From Pedobacter cryoconitis (GTDB lineage: Bacteria; Bacteroidota; Bacteroidia; Sphingobacteriales; Sphingobacteriaceae), in contig NZ_JACHCG010000001.1 of the NCBI RefSeq assembly GCF_014200595.1, forward strand, positions 1,550,001 to 1,614,000: a DNA stretch of 64,000 bases. The letters are read 5' to 3'. Below are positions 8,219-16,353 of the stretch, piece by piece. Numbering within the stretch: position 1 is the first letter of the stretch; each line of letters begins with the position of its first letter. Under the pieces are notes generated by a model. That model ran no database searches, was not told the origin of the DNA, and was given only the letters and a program-made list of their open reading frames with translations. A program made the position numbers and the translations under genes.

Positions 8219-9652
8219 ATGAAGATAAAAATTATAATTGCAGCGATGCTGATTTGTGCTGCCGGCAAATTAGCAGCACAAGAAAACGGAGTTCATCAGC
8301 AGTCAACGGTTTATGAATGGCCTGAAGATCCACTGGTTAAAAAGAAACTTGACAAATGGCAGGACCAGAAATTTGGAATGATAATTCACTGGGGATTATA
8401 TGCCGTACCCGGTATTATAGAATCCTGGTCGCTTTGTTCAGAAGATTGGATAGAACGCGATAGTACAAAGACTTATGACGATTATAAAAAGTGGTACTGG
8501 GGGTTGAGTAAAGCTTTTAATCCGGTACATTTCAATCCGGAACAATGGGCAAAAGCTGGTAAAAGTGCAGGCATGAAATATCTTGTTTTTACCACTAAAC
8601 ATCATGATGGTTTTGCGATGTTTGATACCAGAGAATCTGATTTTAGCATCGCTAAAGGCCCTTTTGCAAACAACCCTAAAGCAGATGTTGCTAAATATGT
8701 ATTTGACTCTTTCAGAAAAGAAGGCTTTATGATCGGTGCTTATTTTTCCAAGCCCGACTGGCACTCTGAATATTACTGGTGGTCTAAATATGCTACTCCC
8801 AACCGCAATAACAATTATGACATTCAGAAAAATCCATGGAGATGGAATAAGTTTAAAGGTTTTGCCTATAACCAGCTGGAAGAACTGATGACCCGCTATG
8901 GTGGTATTGATATCTTATGGCTTGATGGAGGATGGGTAAGACCGCTGGAAACTGTCAATGAAGAGGTACGCTCCTGGGGCGCTGATATCCCAAAGTGGAG
9001 CCAGGATATTGATATGCCTGAAATCGCCCGGATGGCAAGAAAAGCGCAACCCGGTATTTTGATGGTAGACAGAACTGTTCACGGGCCTTATGAGAATTAT
9101 CAGACCCCTGAACAAAAGATTCCTGACACGCAACTGGATCATCCATGGGAAAGTTGCATGACATTGGGCGGGGCATGGGGATTTGTTCCAAATGATCAAT
9201 ATAAGCCTGCCAGTGAAGTGATTCACAAACTCGTGGAAATTGTAGCTAAAGGCGGAAGTTTGCTTTTAGGGATTGGGCCAGATCCGGATGGTACGTTACC
9301 AGCTTCGGTAGTGACTAAATTAAATGAGATTGGTCAATGGACTTCTAAAAATGGTAAAGCCATTTACAATACCCGGATTACTAAAAACTACCACAGTGGC
9401 CAAACCTGGTTTACGCAAAGTAAAGATGGTAAATTAAAGTATGCAATCTATTGTAGAAATGTTGAAGAACATCCGGCGAAGACCATTAGCTGGACAGGGA
9501 ATTTACCAAAAAAAGGGACAGTGATGAAATTAGTTTCTACAGGTCAGCCGCTAAAATGGACAATATCAAATGAGCAAATCACCGTAGAATTACCTGCGGA
9601 TACAATAGGTTCAGAAGCCGCTTTGTCTTTTGAATTTATACCTGCCACTTAG
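8219..9652 (+). CDS. Alpha-L-fucosidase, GH29
   Basis: A 477-residue exported glycoside hydrolase. I chose the ATG at 8219 because it begins a clean signal peptide (IIIAAMLICAAGKLAAQ); the open frame extends to 8144, but that would start inside a terminator hairpin. Family GH29 is shown by GMIIHWGLYAVPG, YLVFTTKHHDGFAMFDT and DILWLDGGW, where Asp236 is in the position of the catalytic nucleophile. A small beta-sandwich forms the C-terminus. The enzyme releases L-fucose from oligosaccharides, probably in the periplasm. It lies between SusD and a GH3 gene, so the locus probably handles a fucose-containing glycan; linkage preference is not predictable. Confidence 0.94.
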   Translation: MKIKIIIAAMLICAAGKLAAQENGVHQQSTVYEWPEDPLVKKKLDKWQDQKFGMIIHWGLYAVPGIIESWSLCSEDWIERDSTKTYDDYKKWYWGLSKAFNPVHFNPEQWAKAGKSAGMKYLVFTTKHHDGFAMFDTRESDFSIAKGPFANNPKADVAKYVFDSFRKEGFMIGAYFSKPDWHSEYYWWSKYATPNRNNNYDIQKNPWRWNKFKGFAYNQLEELMTRYGGIDILWLDGGWVRPLETVNEEVRSWGADIPKWSQDIDMPEIARMARKAQPGILMVDRTVHGPYENYQTPEQKIPDTQLDHPWESCMTLGGAWGFVPNDQYKPASEVIHKLVEIVAKGGSLLLGIGPDPDGTLPASVVTKLNEIGQWTSKNGKAIYNTRITKNYHSGQTWFTQSKDGKLKYAIYCRNVEEHPAKTISWTGNLPKKGTVMKLVSTGQPLKWTISNEQITVELPADTIGSEAALSFEFIPAT

Positions 9653-9694
9653 TGGTTTACAATTTTTACAGGAAGAAAACTTAAATTATAATTA

Positions 9695-12424
9695 ATGAAG
9701 TATAAAGTCGTTTTATTGCCGTTCCTGCTTTCCTTTTTAAGTTATGCTGCTGTTGCGAACGATACACTTAAAGTAGTTAAAAATAAAAGCAAGGTAAAGA
9801 CATCATCTATTTTGCCCCTATATAAAAATCCGGGTATCAGTATTGAAGAAAGAGTGCGTGATTTGCTCTCCAGAATGACCCCAGAAGAGAAATTCTGGCA
9901 GCTTTTTATGATTCCCGGAGACCTCGATGGGGTAGATAAAAACCGCTATAAAAACGGGATCTTTGGCTTACAGGTCAGTGCAGTTTCACAGGGAGGGGGG
10001 GGCGCAGGACAAATGTTAAACTACAATACAAAAGAAAACGCTTTTACACTGGCCAAAAAGATTAATGCCATACAGCGGTATTTCGTTAAAGAAAGCCGTT
10101 TAGGTATTCCTATTATTGCATTTGATGAAGCACTGCATGGCCTTGTCAGACAAGGAGCTACCGCTTTTCCACAAGCTATTGGTCTTGCAGCCAGCTTTGA
10201 TACCGCTATGATGGGACAAGTAGCCAGCACAATAGCAAAGGAAACTAAAATCAGGGGGATCAGGGATATTTTAACACCGGTAGTGAATATTGCTTCGGAT
10301 GTACGCTGGGGGCGCACCGAAGAAACTTATGGGGAAGACCCTTTTTTGGCTTCTCAAATGGGGCTGGCTTTTGTAAGCGCATTTGAAAGAGAGAATATCA
10401 TTACTACGCCTAAACATTTTGTAGCCAACGTTGGCGATGGTGGCCGTGATAGTTATCCGATCCATGCCGATGAACGTTTATTGGAAGAAGTCTATTTCCC
10501 TCCGTTTAAAGCTACCCTACAGCAAGGAAAAAGCCGTTCACTGATGACTGCTTATAATAGCTTAAACGGAACTCCTGCTACTTCAAATGCTTATTTGCTG
10601 ACTCAAAAACTGAAAACAGAATGGGGATTTAAAGGGTTCGTTATTTCTGATGCAGGAGCTGTTGGGGGTGCAAATGTTTTGCATTATACAGCTGCGGATT
10701 ATACGGAGGCAACCAGGCAAGCGATTATTGCAGGTCTGGATGTGATTTTTCAGACAGAATATGACCATTACAAATTATTTATTCCTCCGTTCCTTGATGG
10801 GTCAATTCCTCAAAAACGAATAGATGATGCAGTTTCAAGAGTTTTAAGAGCAAAATTTGAATTGGGACTTTTTGAAAACCCTTATGTTTCCGAAAAGGAT
10901 GCTGAAAATGCTTTGAATGACCAAAGTCATAAAGCTATTGCTAAACAGGCTGCTTTAAAATCTTTTGTTTTGCTGAAGAATTCAAAATCTGTGTTGCCTC
11001 TGCAAAATATTAAGAACATATTGGTGGTTGGAGAAGATGCTGCTGAAGCCCGTTTAGGAGGCTACAGTGGAACTGGTAATGGTAAGGTCAGTATAGTGGA
11101 CGGTTTGAAAAAAAGAGCTGGTGAACAGGTTAAGATTACTTATAGTAAAGGAAGCACACGCGATCCGGTTTTATACCTGCCTGTCGCTAAACAATTTCTG
11201 AAAACAGATACCGCTTCCGGGCTTTTCGCTGAATATTTTGATAACCTTACTTTAAGTGGTAAACCTTTGTTTACGCGGACAGATCAGGGTATCGATTTTA
11301 TGTGGACACTGTCTGCTCCGGACAAACGTTTAGAAAAAGATCAATATGCGGTCCGGTGGAACGGGGAAATTAAAGCCCCGAAATCGGGAACTTATCAAAT
11401 TGGACTGGAAGGGAATGATGGTTACCGTTTGTATCTGGACGGAAAACTATTAATTGATCAGTGGGAGAAAATATCTTATCATACCCGTTTAGTTCCATTC
11501 ACTTTTGAGCAGAACAAGTCCTATCGGGTCCGTGTAGAGTTTAAAGAACCTAAGGGCAATGCGCACATCAGGCTGATCTGGAATTACGGCGTTGCAGATG
11601 CGCGCGCTAAAGATTTAGCTGATGCAGTTCAACTCGCTGAACAAGCAGATGTTATTGTGGTAGCTGCTGGAATTAAAGAAGGAGAATTTCAGGATCGCGC
11701 ATTATTGAGCTTGCCAGGTAACCAGGAGAAACTGATTGAGGCGATGGAGAAATCAGGGAAACCTGTAGTTGTTTTATTAGTGGGTGGCAGTGCCATTACG
11801 ATGGACAATTGGTATAATGACGCTGCGGCAGTTCTGGCCATCTGGTATCCGGGAGAAGAAGGAGGAAATGCGGTTGCAGAAACTTTGTTCGGGGACTACA
11901 ATCCCGCAGGACGCTTACCAATTACTTATCCGGTTCATGAATCACAACTGCCATTAATCTACAACCATAAACCAACCGGAAGAGGTGATGATTATAACAA
12001 CCTGAGTGGTGAACCTCTTTTACCATTTGGCTTTGGCCTGAGTTATACAAAATTTGAATACAGAGACCTGAAATTAAGTAAAAAGGTGATTTCAAATCAA
12101 ACTGATATCTCCAAAACGGAATCCGTAACAGCAAGTTTTACTTTACAGAATACAGGGACTTTTGACGGAGAGGAAGTTGTACAACTCTATATCCGTGACC
12201 TGCTGAGTACGGTAGCCAGACCGGTTTTAGAATTGAAGGGTTTTGAACGCGTCAGGTTAAAAGCAGGTGAGTCAAAGCGGGTTTCATTTGAAATTACTCC
12301 TCAAATGTTACAAATGCTGAACGCTGAAATGAAGACTGTTATCGAGCCCGGAGACTTTAGAATAATGATTGGATCTTCGAGCAAAGAACTCCTGTTAAAG
12401 GATACTTTAAAGGTTATTAAATGA
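9695..12424 (+). CDS. Beta-glucosidase-like GH3 enzyme with PA14 insertion
   Basis: A 909-residue exported protein with a signal peptide (VVLLPFLLSFLSYAAVA). The order is an N-terminal GH3 barrel (about 55-400), with the substrate-binding KHFVANVGDGG and the nucleophile Asp319 in FVISDAGAVGG; an alpha/beta sandwich domain interrupted by a PA14 domain (about 505-650; SGTYQIGLEGNDGYRLYLDG); and a C-terminal fibronectin III-like domain (about 780-905). GH3 enzymes with PA14 include beta-glucosidases, xylosidases and N-acetylhexosaminidases with restricted aglycone sites, so the sugar is uncertain. It follows the GH29 gene by 42 bp and probably shares its mRNA. An eight-G run at 9995-10002 lies in the coding sequence. 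Confidence 0.93.
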   Translation: MKYKVVLLPFLLSFLSYAAVANDTLKVVKNKSKVKTSSILPLYKNPGISIEERVRDLLSRMTPEEKFWQLFMIPGDLDGVDKNRYKNGIFGLQVSAVSQGGGGAGQMLNYNTKENAFTLAKKINAIQRYFVKESRLGIPIIAFDEALHGLVRQGATAFPQAIGLAASFDTAMMGQVASTIAKETKIRGIRDILTPVVNIASDVRWGRTEETYGEDPFLASQMGLAFVSAFERENIITTPKHFVANVGDGGRDSYPIHADERLLEEVYFPPFKATLQQGKSRSLMTAYNSLNGTPATSNAYLLTQKLKTEWGFKGFVISDAGAVGGANVLHYTAADYTEATRQAIIAGLDVIFQTEYDHYKLFIPPFLDGSIPQKRIDDAVSRVLRAKFELGLFENPYVSEKDAENALNDQSHKAIAKQAALKSFVLLKNSKSVLPLQNIKNILVVGEDAAEARLGGYSGTGNGKVSIVDGLKKRAGEQVKITYSKGSTRDPVLYLPVAKQFLKTDTASGLFAEYFDNLTLSGKPLFTRTDQGIDFMWTLSAPDKRLEKDQYAVRWNGEIKAPKSGTYQIGLEGNDGYRLYLDGKLLIDQWEKISYHTRLVPFTFEQNKSYRVRVEFKEPKGNAHIRLIWNYGVADARAKDLADAVQLAEQADVIVVAAGIKEGEFQDRALLSLPGNQEKLIEAMEKSGKPVVVLLVGGSAITMDNWYNDAAAVLAIWYPGEEGGNAVAETLFGDYNPAGRLPITYPVHESQLPLIYNHKPTGRGDDYNNLSGEPLLPFGFGLSYTKFEYRDLKLSKKVISNQTDISKTESVTASFTLQNTGTFDGEEVVQLYIRDLLSTVARPVLELKGFERVRLKAGESKRVSFEITPQMLQMLNAEMKTVIEPGDFRIMIGSSSKELLLKDTLKVIK

Positions 12425-12465
12425 CCGGAGAAAATCGTGTAACATATCAGATTGACTAAGCAGTT

Positions 12466-12500
12466 AAAGGCCCTTTTTATTCATAAAAAGGGCCTTTTTT
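12466..12500 (+). terminator. Rho-independent terminator after the GH3 gene
   Basis: A long, nearly loopless hairpin: AAAGGCCCTTTTTAT pairs with ATAAAAAGGGCCTTT, followed by TTT. It ends the carbohydrate locus and lies only 24 bp before the chrA-type gene start. Confidence 0.9.
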
Positions 12501-12523
12501 CGTATCTTTAAGCTTAATCATTT

Positions 12524-13861
12524 ATGGGAGAAACACAAGTGGGGAAACCCGGATTCAAGGAAGCTTTAAGGTTTTGGTTTAAGTTAGGATGGATTAGTTT
12601 TGGTGGAACCGCAGGGCATATCGCCATCATGCACGATTTTCTGGTTGGTCAGAAAAAATGGGTCAGCAATAGCCGTTTCTTTCACGCCCTGAGTATTTGT
12701 ATGTTGCTGCCCGGGCCCGAAGCACAACAATTGGCTATTTATATTGGCTGGCAATTACATGGAAAAAAAGGAGGATTGGCTGCGGGTATATTATTCGTGC
12801 TTCCCTCCATGTTTATTTTGCTGGCTTTAAGTATTGTTTACGTGTCTTACGGAAGCCTCCCGTGGATTTACGCCATGTTTAACGGTTTAAAACCGGCTGT
12901 AATTGCAATCATTATTATTGCGCTGTATAAGGTCGGGCAAAAATCCCTTAATGGTGTTTTACACTATTTGGTAGCTGTCCTTGCTTTTATCTGTATTTTC
13001 TTTTTCAATGTTTCTATGCTGATGATTATTGCAGGAAGCATTACGCTTGCTCTGCTGATCCAGTATCTTAAGCCCGGTTTATTGCATGAGAAAAGTAAAG
13101 CAGCAGGGCAGGAGTTGCAGGAAGAACAGGATTATTATATCAACTCCTGTTCAGCTGAGCCGGACGGTGGTTTTAAAATTAAAACATTCCTCAAACAAAT
13201 ATCCATTTTTCTGCTGTTATGGTGTATACCGATAGCCGTTTTCTACTGCCTGTCAGGAGAATTTATTTTCTGGAAGCAATTGACCCTTTTCTTTACGCAA
13301 TCTGCTTTTATGACTATAGGAGGCTCTTATACGGTATTGCCATACGTTGCACAATTTGCAGTTGCCAAATTAGGATGGCTTTCTAAAATGCAAATGGTGG
13401 ACGGTTTTGCACTGGCAGAAACTACACCGGGGCCGCTGATCATTGTAGTCGGCTTTGTCGGTTTTATGGCGGGATTTAATCATTTCCACGGATCGCTGCT
13501 GATGGGAAGCCTGGCCCTTGTTACTACTGTTTTTTACACCTTTTTACCCTGTTTTCTATTCATATTTGCTGGCGGGCCTTTAATTGAAAAGTCACACGGA
13601 AATGAAACCATTGGCGGTGTCCTGAAACTGGTTACTGCTGCTGTGGTAGGGGTAATTTTGAACCTGACGCTGTTTTTAGGTAAAGATGTGATATTTCCAG
13701 GCGGTGTGACCCTCCAGCATCTGGATCCGGTAGCACTGGTCTGGGTAGCCGTTTCGTTGTTTCTTTTGCTCAAACTGAAACTGAATGTAGTTTATCTTAT
13801 TTTATTAAGTTTGCTATTTGGGCTGATACGTTATTATATTGGCGAAGTTTATATTGGATAA
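12524..13861 (+). CDS. chrA: ChrA-family chromate/anion transporter
   Basis: A 445-residue inner membrane protein with two homologous CHR halves, the usual long-chain form. The first half has GWISFGGTAGHIAIMHDFL and LLPGPEAQQLAIYIGW; the second has FMTIGGSYTVLPYVAQF and AETTPGPLIIVVGFVGFMAG. The GG and PGP motifs are characteristic of the family. About ten to twelve hydrophobic segments are visible, with a polar linker around residues 185-220. Family members export chromate in resistant bacteria, but many chromosomal copies have no tested substrate, so chrA denotes the family. There is no chrB or chrR nearby. The start is 24 bp after the preceding terminator, so the leader must be very short. 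Confidence 0.9.
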   Translation: MGETQVGKPGFKEALRFWFKLGWISFGGTAGHIAIMHDFLVGQKKWVSNSRFFHALSICMLLPGPEAQQLAIYIGWQLHGKKGGLAAGILFVLPSMFILLALSIVYVSYGSLPWIYAMFNGLKPAVIAIIIIALYKVGQKSLNGVLHYLVAVLAFICIFFFNVSMLMIIAGSITLALLIQYLKPGLLHEKSKAAGQELQEEQDYYINSCSAEPDGGFKIKTFLKQISIFLLLWCIPIAVFYCLSGEFIFWKQLTLFFTQSAFMTIGGSYTVLPYVAQFAVAKLGWLSKMQMVDGFALAETTPGPLIIVVGFVGFMAGFNHFHGSLLMGSLALVTTVFYTFLPCFLFIFAGGPLIEKSHGNETIGGVLKLVTAAVVGVILNLTLFLGKDVIFPGGVTLQHLDPVALVWVAVSLFLLLKLKLNVVYLILLSLLFGLIRYYIGEVYIG

Positions 13862-14062
13862 CAAATACCCGGGTATCAATTTGATTATGACGCATTGGAA
13901 AAAGCTGGAAGTCTACAGACCATTGAGCAAGCTATTTATTTTGAAATCTCGGCAGCGTTTAAAATGACTTATCCGTTAACGCAGGAATTTTTAATACTGG
14001 CCGAACATATTGCAGAAGAAATAAGGAAAGATTTACTGCCATTTACTTTATCCATTGTGCTA
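13862..14062 (+). pseudogene. Coding-like gene remnant after chrA
   Basis: Directly after the chrA stop and in the same frame, a stretch of about 65 codons reads like real protein (for example GYQFDYDALEKAGSLQTIE, then YFEISAAFKMTYPLTQEF) and stops at about 14062. It has no start codon except an internal ATG near 13959, and its 3' end overlaps the end of the opposite-strand hydrolase gene. I do not recognise the family. It is probably the end of a gene that lost its front. Confidence 0.35.
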
Positions 14063-14969
14063 AAGAGCTGATGAATTCTGTCTGCTGATCTGTATATAAA
14101 TAGTGGGCGCAATTTTCAAGATATTTCAACTGACCAGCACCCACCAGATTTTGCAGGTTCATGATTTGTGCTGTGGAAAACAGGCCGTCATCTTTACCAT
14201 ATAAAGCATGGATACTAAGCTTGTTGTCATGTAAACGCTTCAAAACTGGCATAATGCTCATACCAGAATAATTCTCGTTTTTCCAGAAACCAAGCACAGG
14301 AGCATCCGTTTTATGTGCAGATAGCTGCTTATAAACTATATCTGATTCCAGTTTAGCATATAAACTTTTAGCTAACGCATTCTGATTTTTTGTACTGAAA
14401 AATCCATTTCCGGAAGAATGCTTAAAACAAGCTGCCCTGTATTCAAAAGAATTGGGATCCATCTTTTCAATTGCAGAAACACGGCTCAGGTTTATGCTGT
14501 CATTTTTAGACCGGTAAATTACCTTTGACCGTTCCAATATAGTTTTATAAGTTTCAGGCTGTGATAACAGGGAACTGACCAGAACTAAAGACCTTACATT
14601 TTGCGGATATTTTTCTGTATATAATGTGGCTGCAATTCCACCAAAGCTAAAGCCAATCAGTGTCGCTTTTTTCAAAGAATACTTTTGATAAATGCCATTC
14701 AAATCCTCAAAAGTCTGCTGGAAATTGTATTGTGCATTTTTATCATTTTATAACCCTTCACCACGTCTATCATAAAGCACCACATAAAAACCCTGATCGG
14801 CAAGTTTCTGCGCTGTAGTAACCTCAAAAGCCCTGGAGCTGCTGCCTGGGCCACCATGAATAAAGATTACAGGTTTATGCTTATGGTTTCCGTAAGCTTT
14901 GCTGTAAAGTGATTGTCCATTTGCAAGAAATGCCGTTAAGAAAAGGAGAAAAAAGAAGGTATATTTCAC
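14043..14969 (-). pseudogene. Alpha/beta hydrolase interrupted by one in-frame stop
   Basis: Two open segments in the same frame (14969 to 14751 and 14747 to 14043) form one alpha/beta hydrolase of about 308 residues, separated only by a TAA at 14748-14750 (codon 74). The first segment has a signal peptide (FFFLLFLTAFLANGQ) and the HGGPGSSS oxyanion motif; the second has the nucleophile elbow GFSFGG, the acid in YGKDDGLF and the catalytic His in ENCAHYLY. The residues around the break (RRGEGL, stop, NDKNAQYNFQQTFEDLNG) join smoothly, where relatives usually have R-S before this point. A single base change (TCA to TAA) would explain it. It resembles proline iminopeptidase-like hydrolases. Either a young pseudogene or a sequencing error. 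Confidence 0.8.
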
Positions 14970-14981
14970 AAACGAAAGTAC

Positions 14982-15014
14982 AAAAAATGCCGCCCAATCT
15001 GAGCGGCATTTTTT
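14982..15014 (-). terminator. Bidirectional-type terminator after the amidohydrolase pair
   Basis: AAAAAATGCCGC (14982-14993) pairs with GCGGCATTTTTT (15003-15014), with T-runs on both sides. It closes the minus-strand amidohydrolase operon. It lies only 12 bp ahead of the broken hydrolase start codon, so that gene would depend on read-through or a promoter inside the hairpin. Confidence 0.85.
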
Positions 15015-15056
15015 GTTAAATTACAAGCTATAAATCCAGCCCGATTAATTGATGAA

Positions 15057-16352
15057 TTATTGCTCTGCTGCATATTTATCACTGAACTTTTTGTCCAGTT
15101 GCTTATGCAGGTTATCCAGATTAATATCCCTTCCCTGGATAAAAGCCTGCTCTACCTTATTTGTTTTCATATCCAGTGCATCTCCCGCAGAAATAAAGAA
15201 AGTGGCATCTTTCCCAACTTCAATACTTCCGGTGGTTTGGTCTGTACCCATTGCTTTTGCTGCATTCAAGGTAATTGTACTTAATGCCTTTTCTTTATCC
15301 AGGCCCCATGCAGTAACTGTTCCTGCCATAAAAGGCAAGTTGCGCTGTTGCCAGTACCCATCAATGCTTAAAACAACATTTAAGCCAGCATTAGCCAGAA
15401 TAGCTGCATTTTTATAAGGCATATTTACATCGTCATCATTGTTGTTTGGCAAAGCATGCGGCTGTTTAACCACCACCGTAATGTTGTTCGCCTTTAAAAA
15501 ATCAATGATTAAATAAGCCTCATCCGCGCCCGTAATTACCGGTGTGATACCGAACCCTTTCGCGAAATTAACCGCTGCTACAATATTCTTTTGACTTTCT
15601 GCCTCAATAAACAACTTTTCTGTACCTGCGAAAACAGGCTTCATAGCCTCAAACCGCGTATTGATCACTTCAGGTTTGCCCATTTCTGCATAAGCTTTTG
15701 CTTCCGCAAAAAAAGAAGTCAATTGGTTAATAGCCGATTGTGTACGTTCTGCTAATACTTCTGGTGCCAGCTGCGGACGGCCATAACCCCTGAAGCGGGG
15801 TGTCGCCGGCCAGCTCATATGCATCGCATCGTCTTTCCTGAGCGCAGCATCTTCCCAATTCCAAGCATCCAGTTGAACCACAGAAGAACTGCCAGAAATT
15901 ACTCCACCCTGTGGTGTGGGTTGTGCCATCAATATACCATTACTACGTAAAGTAGCAGGTACTTTTGAATCCGTATTGTAAGCAACAATAGAGCGGATAT
16001 GCGAATTATAATCACCAATCTCCTCAAAATCAAGCGTAGCTTTTACAGCCTCAATTTCTGTTAACCCTAAATTTGTTGTTGCGGCAATAAAGCCCGGGTA
16101 AATATGTTTCCCACTCGCGTTGATGCTCATGACATCACCTTGAGGAACTTGCCCGCTGGCAGCTACCGCTATAATTTTTCCATTCCCAAAAAGGAGTGTT
16201 CCGTTTTCAATCACTGAACCATTTCCAACATGTATTGTTGCGCCGGTTATCGCTATGGTTTTACTTTGTTTTTTCGCCGGAGATATGTTGGCCTGTGCAA
16301 AACACATCAGGCTTGATGCCGATAAAGCCAGGCTAAATAGATATGTTTTCAT
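15057..16352 (-). CDS. Exported amidohydrolase-family protein lacking the HxH metal motif
   Basis: A 431-residue protein with a signal peptide (YLFSLALSASSLMCFAQA). I chose the ATG at 16352: it follows the stop of the upstream gene with one base between (TAA-G-ATG) and begins the signal peptide, while the open frame extends to 16376 inside that gene. The composite-domain start (ATIHVGNGSVIENGTLLFGNGKI) and the end (SIEVGKDATFFI) mark the imidazolonepropionase-like amidohydrolase family. The place where active members have a metal-binding HxH reads FIAATTNLG, so the first metal site is absent. It is probably cotranscribed with, and perhaps a partner of, the larger amidohydrolase upstream. Confidence 0.88.
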   Translation of the reverse strand: MKTYLFSLALSASSLMCFAQANISPAKKQSKTIAITGATIHVGNGSVIENGTLLFGNGKIIAVAASGQVPQGDVMSINASGKHIYPGFIAATTNLGLTEIEAVKATLDFEEIGDYNSHIRSIVAYNTDSKVPATLRSNGILMAQPTPQGGVISGSSSVVQLDAWNWEDAALRKDDAMHMSWPATPRFRGYGRPQLAPEVLAERTQSAINQLTSFFAEAKAYAEMGKPEVINTRFEAMKPVFAGTEKLFIEAESQKNIVAAVNFAKGFGITPVITGADEAYLIIDFLKANNITVVVKQPHALPNNNDDDVNMPYKNAAILANAGLNVVLSIDGYWQQRNLPFMAGTVTAWGLDKEKALSTITLNAAKAMGTDQTTGSIEVGKDATFFISAGDALDMKTNKVEQAFIQGRDINLDNLHKQLDKKFSDKYAAEQ

Positions 16353-16353
16353 C

